Made by a program: the position numbers and the translations under genes | Origin: Apostichopus japonicus | Taxonomy: Eukaryota > Echinodermata > Holothuroidea > Aspidochirotida > Stichopodidae | Direction: 5' to 3' | DNA length: 64,000 nucleotides | Assembly (NCBI RefSeq): GCF_037975245.1 | Contig: NC_092562.1 | Span: 22,089,054-22,153,053, forward strand | Shown: positions 47,601 through 59,600 of the stretch, in pieces | How positions within the stretch are numbered: position 1 is the first letter of the stretch | Layout of the letters: each line of letters starts with the position of its first letter | The notes under the pieces: model-generated | Database searches by the model: none | Told to the model about the DNA's origin: nothing | The model's input: only the letters and a program-made list of their open reading frames with translations

Positions 47601-50600
47601 GCTGCACTTGAGACCTGCTTGTATGAAAACATTATTTCAAATCATCACATGCTGTACATTTAAGTAATTATAATGAGGAGATTCATACTTTATTCACTAA
47701 TTAATATAAGATCAAATTATGGCCACTTTCCTACTTTAGACGGTGGAATTATTTAATGAACGGATTGAGCCTGTTTGTGACAGGGGACAGCAAAAAACAA
47801 AGAGAAGATGCTTGGAAACTACAAAAGGACATTAATGAAACAATTTCCTCAGCTAATGAGTAGGACATTTGACTGATCGAATGAACACACAAGAGCAACA
47901 TAAGAGTAGATTATGTGGTCAAGCTATGATTATTTGGAGGTTAGATTCACGTTCAGAAGTGAATGAATGAGAGAAAGGTTAGGTTTATGGGTTAGTGTAT
48001 TATGGTCTCACAAGGTAAGTAGTTCCTAGTTCTGTTCTTCTCCTTATTCCCTTCCTTTGAGGCATCTATACACTTTGTGATTCTGATCGGCAGAGTAGCA
48101 GCAGTCTGGAAGAGAAGAGTTTAAAAAACACGTTGAACTATTATTACTAGAGAAGTGAGAACAAGGTTACAACTTCCTTCATTAATCCCTGTTGAGTCGA
48201 TATTCATAAAAAAATGTAACTGATTACGTTAAATATACAGCATGCATATTTAATAAAAGGGAGTGTTCTAAGAAGCCTCATGGCTCTACAAAGTAGACCA
48301 CTCCAATGAAAGAAAAGAAGAGAAAATATATGGAAGCATGAAAAAGAACAGGATACAACAAAATATGTGTACTGCTGTATGCACACTTAACAGATGCATG
48401 CACACATACTTGAGGGAGTGAGTAAATCAATCATAAACTGCATACCAATCTTACAGAAGCAATAGCAAACTGATAATCCCTTACGATATGCTTATCGACC
48501 GTTTTCTTACAATGTGAGGTACAGTAGATGGATTGCATTGTGTAATTATTATGGAGTGTCAACTCTTTGAGTACATGACATGATATGTGCATCATAAATT
48601 ATAGGTATTACCCTGAAATCATTACAGAGCTAATTTAAGTTGTTATGTTTATTTAAAAAAATGTCCAAGACTGTTACCTCACAACTTCGAAAATCTGTTT
48701 AATAGTATGAGTCTATCTGAAATATTCATAAGTATAATACACTTTCTTTCAAATTGTTTTCACTCTGATCTTACCACTTGTCAAATATCTCAATACCATT
48801 TTATAAGAGGTGACTATGCCACTATCTGGAATAACTGTATAAAGATACATACACTACTTAGGTACATTAATAAAAGTGTTTATCAACCAGTATATGACAT
48901 TACCTTGAATTCATTATGTAGGTAAGTGATAACATGACATTACCGTTGAATCATCAAGTGTATACACTAATTAGGTACGTTAATAAAAGTGTTTATCACC
49001 AGAATATGACATTACCTTGAATTCATTATGTAGAGGTGAGTTGTCATCGATGTGAGTCTTCAAACGTAACCGTCTGAAATACTGGTGCAAGTCTGCCAGA
49101 GGAATCTCTGTGTGGCCATAGAGGTGTTCCTCATGCATTGCGTGGTGGATGAACGTGTACTGAACCTGATCAAAAAAATGTGTGCAAAATAATGAAAATT
49201 CATATTCAATGTCAGCTCTCAACCACAATGAATATTCATGTCTATATGACATGTCAATTATAAATGAACACCTTAATATCCACCATAGTTAGGCTTAACT
49301 GTAAGGACATATCCTACAGACAATGAGATATGTGTCTATGTTGATACCACCTGTCAGTAACTGTGTCCGTTAGTTTCCAACAGAATGCGGTTCACTTAAA
49401 AATTGAATATTAGGTAGTTTTGAGGTTACTGAAAAATATAAATTGTCTTTGATCCCTGCCTTTGTTATACCTTTGAGGGTGCTACAACCATAAATCGTTT
49501 CAATGAAGGATAATATATGAGTCTTCTTCTTATCATTTTATTGTTTGATTGCTGTTTATCTCTTCATCTGCTTTTTTGACTTGTTAGTATACTTGTTGTG
49601 ATATGTTCGTTTTGTAGTCAAACTTTTTGAAGCTTTTAGTTTGCTTTTTTGCTTTGAATATACTGCTTCTTTAATGTTCGCATTTCTATTATGTTTTTAA
49701 TGTCCCTTTTATGTTTGACTTTTGTATGATGTATGTTTTCTATCTTTTGTATATACTGCTCCTTTACTGCCATACCTCGCACCATATTATGTTTTATACA
49801 ATTTCTAAGTGAGGGTCTCGGGGAAGACGAGCCCCGGCGATAAACCAAGTTACCCTCTTCTATGCAAAAGTTTGAATACCAAGAAAACAAAATGTATATA
49901 TATAAAAACTTTGGTTTCTTACCTCTGTCTGTACTAGTAATCTCCTGTTGAGTCTCATTGAGTTAACAAAGTTGTAGATATCAACAGTCTTCTCTTCCTT
50001 CAATCTATCCAGCATGGCATCAATGGTGATGTAGGTCCCAGTACGTCCTACTCCAGCACTGTGTAAAACCAAATGTAAAATAACTTGCTATAGTCTTTAG
50101 CAACACCAATGGAAACTTTCTGTGAACATTTATATGTCTCCAATCAGAACTGCCAGAACATCTCATATGAGGTGACCATATTTTGAAATCTAGGGATATT
50201 TGTATTGATTTTGACCTCATCATATGGGTGGCGGTGGTAGGCGGGGGTTGGCAGAGAGGGGGCGGTGGTATCTTCTAGACTATTAATACAATTCAGTATA
50301 CGTTTAAGGGAGGGATGGAATTTCAGAGTACTTTGCATCATGTTTGGGGACGCTATGTTTTAAGGATTATGGTAGAATATTTTGGGAAATTTCTGTCACA
50401 TATACTCAAGAAACAAATATTTTGTCAACAATACAAATCCAAGTTCAAAAAAAAAATCAAAGGAAATCAGAAGAAGTCTTATTATTCATTACTCAATGTA
50501 AAACTGCAGAAAAAAAAGGAGTGAATTACAGACTGAAATTATTCACTGATCAAATTTATTCTTTATAATCTGTGAGTGAGAATGAGAGTTCCCGTTTGTA

Positions 50601-53600
50601 TTTTCAAGCAATTGCTGCTTTACTTTCAAGCTGTTTGCAGTAGGACAGTAGGCCTAACTAGAATAAAAGTGGAAATTAATGAGAGCTTTTCAAAATTTTT
50701 GGTGAAAGTCCTTGCAAAAGAAAGATCAAGGGACAGTAAATGAAATTCAAGGGTGGATCCAGTGACAATTATAATTCTGGAATCCGGAAACTTCCCAAGA
50801 CCGCCGGGGAGCTCTGTTCTTCCTGATCTAATACATCAAGCTGGATGTAACAGAGTCCAAAAAAAAAGTTAACAGTAAATAATTGAATGATATGATTACA
50901 GAAAGTGGGTAAACAAAGTAAATTAATTTTTTTCATGTATTATAATCAAGATTTGACTAGAGTAACACCAAACTTTGGGACTTAACATTAGCAAAGATTG
51001 AAAACATTTGACCTCTGCAATGTTTGCTTTTAAAAACTTGGTTAATATCTGTAGGCTTTTCCTTCCTCAATTGCTTCATTGTTGCTTTGGACAGAGTATG
51101 ATACGCTGTTGGTCTGTATTGAACATTAAATGTATTGTTTTGACGGTAACTAAGCTGCAATGAACAATACATGTATTGTTATGACTAACCTGCAATGAAC
51201 AATAAATGTATTGTTATGACTAACCTGCAATGAACAATAATGTTTCCTTTCTCTGGTTTGGGTGGGGTCATCTGTCGAATACGCTTCACAAAGGCCAGTA
51301 GTGTGTACGGATACTCTGGCACGCCATGATCAGGCCAAGCCAAGTAGTGAAACTGGTTGATACTTCGGTATGTACCCTCTTCTTCTCCTTCCTTAGTTAG
51401 AGCAAACAAAAACAAACAAAAAAAAAAGTGAAAATTTGGTAAAATAAAGCTCTGAGCAGCCAAATATGTTTCTATGCCATTTACACTGCGATAGCTGCAT
51501 TTTCAAACTAAGAAAACAGACATGAAGCAATAAATTCATATAGATATCTGTTTATTGTGAATGTAATTTCTGTAAAGACATATTTTAAATATTAACCAAA
51601 AGGCTAAAATGCATTGAAGTTTTGATGATCTAATTAGATGCGTCTTTTAGGAATCTGATACTTGAAGCCTCCCTTCTTAAGATATCATGTTTTCAAGGCC
51701 TCTGAGTCCTACAAATTGTGATGGATAAAATTATTATAATAAACTGGATAACTATCTTGGTACTTTGGCAAACATTGTCTAATAATCTATGATGTTGTGC
51801 TTAATGACCCATTTCTGAAAATGGGAGGTACTGTAGGCTGTAAACATCAAATATTGATCCACTTCACCATGTCCAAGCAAAAATAAATTGGTATCTAATT
51901 GGAGAAAAAATATCGTCCATAAACTTCATCACCCTGTTACTATAGAAACAAGGATCTGTCCGTAATACGTTCTGCAAATCAACTGCTAAAATTGAAACCT
52001 GCCAGGTTAAATCTAAAATTTCTTGCAAAATTTTCTCTGTTGATATAAGCAAACCACTTGAAGTTGCAGATGACTAGCTTTTCAACAGCTCCTTTACCTT
52101 AGTCACTCTGAACTTGCGAATAAGATAATCAGAGCACTCAGCAGTGCTGTCCAAGTGAACTGTGAACTGTCCAAACTTCTGTGAGCCTTCGTCTGGCCAG
52201 TACTGAGCACATTTCTCTCTCTACGAAAGACAAAAAACGGAAACAAGATAATTTTTTTTTTATAAGATTTCAAAAGATTAGACTGGCTCATTTAGAATAC
52301 TATGAAATTTCAAATATATTCAAATCTTCCAACCATGTTACCATGGCAACAACTATGATAATCTCTCAAGGAAGACATTTTGAATCTTCATGTCTCAAAA
52401 AGTAGGTAATTCCTTCATAATATTTCTCCATTGTGAGATAATATAGACAGCCTTGTGACAGCTGAAAACAGCTGCTTGTGTTAACTTCAAAATGATACAA
52501 CCCTACTGCACTGTTTTGACCATATTACCTGTCACAATTTCTGTCACAAACTGTTCTGTACCACTGTCATGAAAAATTGCTGGTTGTCCAAAATCGAACA
52601 GTTCCATATGACAATACGCTAATCGCTTGATCAATGTAAGGATTAACAATACTAACGGTAATATTCAAACTAGGATTATTTGAAGCTGGTAAATCTTTTA
52701 GGGCTCAGTTCAAACTTTGACATTTAATTTGAAAATGTTTTGAATTTTCTAAACAGTGGATACAAGCAAAAGTGTTAAATTTGATAAATAACAGTTTTTC
52801 AATTTGATTCCAAAGAAACATCACATGATGGGGCTGAAATTCACACGATGTTGACATGAATTTTTGATGATAGTCCAAGCCAACGTCGTTATACACGCAC
52901 CTCAGAAAGCTTGACTATTCAAGTCATAAGTAAAATTATGAGTTTAAGTTTTCCAATATGTCTTTTGCATAAAATTGTTAATATGATAAGAAGGTTTTTA
53001 CATCAAAATGTTGAGAATTCAACAAATCAAATTCAAATGACTTGACCTGGTAAAAAAATAAAATAAATAAAAAGCTCTGGTATATTGTTTGATGTTTTAG
53101 CTTGATCAATTGCAAACTTGATATGAATGACATGCACTCATGTTTATAGCATTAAACAGTGATTGAAAACAGAGTGAACCTGATTCAATTCAACATACCG
53201 CCACACTGCTCACTGAACTATGGTAAAAACATGTGGGTGTGTTGTTTTAGTTTCCCTTCCTGTCTGGTAAGCCTTGCTTTGAATAAAACACTTTCACTTT
53301 TCAGAACAATTTCCTGCAGACTGTTCATCTATCTGTCTCTGTCAGTATCTCCATCAAGTACTCAATCACCCAATCAATCACGCAATCAATCAATCCATCA
53401 ATCAATCAATCAATCAACCATCTGGTTCACTAAATCAGAAAAGTTATCAACAAATAGACTGCTCTTATCACCTTTAATCATGAATATCAACAGTCATTGC
53501 AAAGTGTACAATTTATTTCACTACTTCATTCACATACAATTCACTTCCTATGCTGTATTAAATCTGACACTGTATAAAGTGTGCTATAGAGATGAAGAGA

Positions 53601-56600
53601 TTTGTCATTATTAGAAGCTCCTATAAGCTCCGATAAGGAAGTGAAAGCCGTCCCAGCCAAAGCCAACAAACGTTACCTTATCGAAATAGAAACTAGACAC
53701 TTTCGTTGCCACCAAGTGATAGCACTCTCACTCTCTCTATGGCAACGGACACAAGGAGATAGGATCTGGTCAAACGGTTGATTCAGGTTTTCAATAATAA
53801 CAACGCTACTGATTGAACTCCAACCCATGAAATCGAAAATGAAACTGATCCCAATGCAACTAGAAGGAATTGAGTGCCTACTTTCCATTAGAATAACAAG
53901 TTGGTTATATTTCAATTGTCTTGCAAATACTTTATCCATTACCTGACATTAGCTCTTTCCATTAATTGGACAAGTCAAAGTGTATTTCAATCAACATGTT
54001 CACACAATTGCTGATTTGCACTTTGTGTGTGTGTGTGTGATACTATGAAAAACATCATCTGGGCAATAAAATATGAAAAGTAGAATGGAATAACTTCTTT
54101 CTTTATTACTTTAATGATGCTATGAATATTGTCTTGGTTTCACTAATTGCCATCTTGTTTTGAATATAAGTGATTAGCACTCTTTGGTTGAATTGTTGAT
54201 ATCAACTTCTAGGAGCTGATTTTCGCATGTTGTTTGACAGAATCAAATAATCATTGTATTACTTGACTAGTCAATTAAGTTACATTCCATACACTAGGAG
54301 CATTGGGAAAGTATAGTGTCACTGTTTAGATGTATAGATGTTCAACAGAGGTGTGTGTAGTAGTCTTGTCATACAGATCAGAGCACACATACAACACACA
54401 CGACACAGTGGGGTCAAAGAAGCAAGAGCCAAAGGTCAATGGGATACCCATAACTTTCCCAAATGGTTGTATTTTCATCCTCCAGAAGGTTTTGACACAC
54501 AATTGTTTTGCACATGTGGTAGATGCCAGCCAATCAATCACTCTCTAATGCAGTTTCTTCTTCAAAGTTCAAACAAACACAAGAACTATTTCATATATGT
54601 AATCTTGTTGCTGCATTATAATTCTGCACATCATAGTAGGAGTACAAATGATAGGATTGACCTTACCAATTGGTCCCAAGTTTCACTCCAGAGGCCCCTG
54701 GTTCTGCCAAAACGCCAGAGAACCAGTGACTAACTTAATATAAAAGTGGCATCCAGCTGAACCTGGACACCTTAACCTCACCCCTAGTAAATACACTAGG
54801 CATACTGTAGCTTGCAAAATGCTTTGAAGTAGATTTTGACCTCATTTGTGGTGGAACCAGATGTTCGACTTAAAAAAAAGAAATGTCAGGGTAACCAGGA
54901 AGTGTCATTGCATCAGAGAGTCCTAAGTTTGGCTAAGTTTAGGCATGGCAGTATAGGCTGTCACAACATGCCTCTTGCAGCATAGTGTTTAATGTCTTGC
55001 CCTGTCGTTACTGCCACTACACACAGGAGCCACAAGCATATCATTGCAAAGGCATTGAAACAGCTACAAAATTAGAAACATAGTATTTTAATTTATTTCC
55101 CATACCCCTCCATCCTCAAAGCATCTTGCCAGCATGATTATGGTAGCAGTCTTCTGCTCCCAGATCATCCTCCAGTGATCTTCCAAAGTTTCTGTTTTGG
55201 GACCTACAAACACAAAAGCGTAAAAAAAAATGTTTACAAACACTCACCAAACACTCACGAAACACAGCAAAATATGATATTTATCTACTTTTCAATGCAT
55301 GTGTTCTGTGAATAAAGTTCTTTCATTTCCATCTGTTTATGACAACTTACCAATAATTCTCTGCATCTTACGAGTTCCAAACTCAGAAAATCTTATCTTA
55401 TGAATCAATCGCTTTTGAAACGTATCAGTGAATCCCGATGAAAAAATTATTATTACTACTGATTATGTGAAAACTGCTCACAATCCATGGTATGTTATCA
55501 GATATAATGCCATACTTCAATTAATCTATCTGATTTAATGCTCCTAATAATGTCTAAAATATTTTTTTGATAAATTGCATTTTATTTTCCCCAAAACCAA
55601 AATGACTAAATTTGTTATGTCTTATCTCTGAGCTTGAGACAAGTTTTCAACATCTGAATTGGACTCAAAGATTTCTTTTCATTCATTGTATATGTTTTGG
55701 GTCATCCCTTTTCCTTTTCAAAAATCCTCATTACGAAAAAAGAGAACAACAGGCAGGCAGACACTGTAGTTAAATCACTATTCATCACATTAAAAATGCT
55801 TTTCTTCATCTACAGACATGAAAAAGAATAGGCAGAAAATGATGTAATGGACGAACAAAATTTCATAACTACATAATTTGCGGAGATAAATCGTCGACTT
55901 ATGTACTGTTACAGTTCATTACTATCACAAGACCATAACACACAGAGAAGAGTTTTCCTTGAAGCAATAACTAGAAAACTCTCACCTTGAGCAGCAATGA
56001 ATTTATTAGGCTGCTTGTAGCCCTGTGAATAGAAAGAAAAATACGGATATGACTGGTGGAATAGCACAGTAAAACAAACATCATTTCTGTGAACATGACG
56101 AATAAAGGAAAACACAAAGCCAACGTTTGCTTTTTCTACTAATAACATCTGCTCGATTAGCCTTGCATGACTTCCTCTTTAATGCTGAGATATCCTTCAT
56201 TTTTGATACTGTTACATATTTCCTCTTCATGATAGATTTAAAAAAAAGTACAATATGAATCAGACAAGATCTGAGTCATTAACTTTACTTGAAACTTCAA
56301 AATAAAAATGTAAAATTTGCAGAAGAGGCGTGCAACCATGGACAATTTCCATACAATGAAATAGAGGTAAAAACCGCTGGGAAAGAACTGATATGTGAAA
56401 GGTACAGAGAGATACGAGAACCGAGAAAACAGTTTGATACTACTATTTACAGCCGCTGCACAAATGTTTCTGGGAAACATGCAGCTATTATATTTCATTT
56501 TACTTCTTATCATAAAATTCTTTTTGAGAAATGACAGGTTTGTAAAAGTTCATTTCCTTTGGCTATTATGTATGTATAGACACCATAGCTTTCCACATTA

Positions 56601-56627
56601 AATAAGACATATCAGCAATGTATATAT

Positions 56628-56673
<46 letters not shown>

Positions 56674-59600
56674 TATAAAAATATATAAAAGTCCATGAAT
56701 AAATGGAAAAGTGACTGGGAAATTTCAGATGAAGGAAAAGGGCGAGAAAACTATATTTTATGTTGAAATTGAACTGAGATGTTCAAGACAATGAGCAAGT
56801 GTGTTGCTCTTAACAAAGAAAAATACATAATTAAATGACAGAGTTTTACTCACATCTATGTAGTTGGCATTGATATAGTCAGACTGTTCCACGCCTTCTA
56901 ATTCTTCAAGCTTTACACGACTATGGTCATCTATAAAAATAGGGATTTATCAATTAATAGATGCATTAATCGATCAATAAACGAAAGAATCAATTCATCA
57001 AATCAATTCAAATCACTAACCAGTCAAATTGATCAGTCATTTATCAAAATCAATTAATACGTTATTCAAATATATGAATAAGACAATTGATATTGACAAT
57101 TATATATAAGACAATTGATATGAATAAGTCAATTGACAATTGTTTGTTCAATCAATCAAGCTATCAGTTACAGGTTTAGGAAAATTCTACAATCCTTTCG
57201 TACTTCCTGCAACAAAAAGTAAAGTTTTTTTCAACTGCTGCAAAAAAGTTGATGCATTTCAGAATGGATATTCCATTTTGGTACCCAAACATGCAGTGTA
57301 CTTCAAATGGAACAATCAGATATAAAATTCTCCAATTTTAAGGCTGGAAACATGCTACAGTATTCAAGAGGAGTAGGCCATTTACTTTACCGGTTGAAGA
57401 TGGTAAAACCTACACTGGCTTTTAAAAGTAGACCCAGATATACCTTGCAGCCAAGGTGTTGTAGAACTATTGATGGACAGGCCTAGCATTTCACCTTTTG
57501 ATAAAAAGTGCAAGTGCTTAATGAATCCATTGGATGAAAACAAGTTCTTGCTGGCAATTTTTTGGAATTTAACACACATCAGTTACTGTGCAGGGTTATG
57601 AGAAAAGCCCCATCAAAATGTATTTGCTGATAATCAGCTTTAATACAGGGCTTATGTTAGGTACGGAAATCATGCAGATTTTTTGACCGACAGTCATTAA
57701 CTGACTTATAACATGTTCTTGATGTCTACTGGCAGCAAAAAGCAAGTGCCCCTTTTTATATACTGGCAAACTGCAAAATCCACCGACATTTAGCCAGAAA
57801 ATACCCTGAACATCATCGCCTGGTTACTGTTCTCCTTAAATAACAATATGTTCTATACATTGCATATATGCACATTTCGGTTAAGTGGCATCAGATTATG
57901 GACATCACTTGATGCTGTAATTGCTGGCCTAAATTCATTTCCAAGTAATTACAAATACAGACAGTCAGTCTTTTGAGCTCTACACATCTTGAACTGATGT
58001 AAAGCAAACAGTCCACATACTGAAAGGCACAAACCAAAAGCGGATTGCAAAATAAAACAGGTTTCGGTCAGTTCTGTCAGTTGCAGGAACTTGCTGCAGT
58101 CAGAAATTTTATTTATGATTTTTTACATCAAGTCTGAAGCCTGAACCAGCTTTGTTGAATTCTGAGCATCAATTCAGAGGGGTGAGGATGTGGTGTATCC
58201 TGGCTAATTCCTCCTGCAAGGTCATAGGTCGCGGACCTACGAGATTGCGGACTGCTTATGTACAAAATATTGAAATGCTCATCACGAGTTGTAAATGTTT
58301 GAATTTACAGCAATTTAAAACTGCTTAAATCATTACTCATTCTCATTAGTAAAAACTGACTCTGATGCTGTGCATAATAAACTATCATATCATTATTTGC
58401 TTGGCAAGTTCATCTGACATGCTTACTTGCACAAGTACGGTATGCCAACATGTTATTTCCAAATAACAACAAGCTCCTTTAACAATTTCCTTAGATAACA
58501 GTGATTTTGCCTCCTAAGCAGTTTTTAAAGGGTTAAATCTCACAAGCACTAACATTGAAGGCATCAATGAAAATAATCTATACATCAAATAAACAAAACA
58601 CTAGTTTTCCCCTTTCTTTCTTCAATGTTTATGCAGTGATTCTGATGTAACAAAGAAATTGTAAGGATGACCTTTTTTGCATAGACCTGCTGGTAACAAA
58701 GTTAATAGCTTTTTCTCATTACCAGCAAACACTTAATAGTTTGCTGCTAAGCTAAGCTTTCCTATCAAATGAAGGTTGGAAACTTGTAAAACTTTACATA
58801 CATTTAGCAAACTCAGGTTGTTTAGATTCAAATATTATTTGGTTGGTCATCTTGGTAACTTTCCAGTGGTGAATGTTGTGGCCTGGGAAAGGGGTCTCTA
58901 AGGGTAGGAGGTATTCCCCTGACATTTAAAGAATTTTTTATATGATTAAAGGGTGATTAGTTGCGAAATGGAGTTATGGTTTTTTAAGTTTACATAAGTT
59001 CTTTAGTTTCAACATGTTTTCCACTTCTTTCTACAGAAGTGGACAATGTTATTGTTTTGTTCCCTCAAATTTATGGCGATCTCTCCTATACCTTTTGCCG
59101 ATCATGAAAAAGGGTTGCAAACCCCAGTTTGAATACCTGGCCTTTAGAGAGACAAAGATACAAACAACAATTGCATTAAAAAGCAAGATCTTCTTCCTGA
59201 ATAAAACACTTGAAAACAGCCAGCAAAAAGTAAAACATGTGCAACTGTTCAAGATATTATTAGATATACAAACAGTCAATGTTTATATTTAAAAAAAAAA
59301 GAAGAAGATTAATTTGCTTACAGCAGAAGATGTTGATGTAACGATTCTTCTCTTGGTAATTTGTCTCGTGAGAGAATGCTTCGTGGGTAGCATCCTTGTT
59401 GACATCCAGCAAGGACTGTAGATGAAGAGGTTTTTAATAAGCAATGATTAAAAGGAAATATCAGGCTTGAATGATGACTGCATTTAAAGGAGACACAAAG
59501 CCAGCCATCATCATTAAAGTATGTGCTGGAGATAACTGCCATGAACAACTTATCCCACTGCTCTCCTCACCCCACCCTCCAGAGCCAGAAGGAGCAAACC

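Noticed and set aside
53159..53614. Plus-strand 151-residue frame
   Set aside because: It lies inside an RPTP intron, is low complexity (SINQSINQS from the CAAT repeat) and shows no domain.
54338..54733. Plus-strand 131-residue frame
   Set aside because: Antisense within an RPTP intron, no recognisable motif, overlaps two other random frames.
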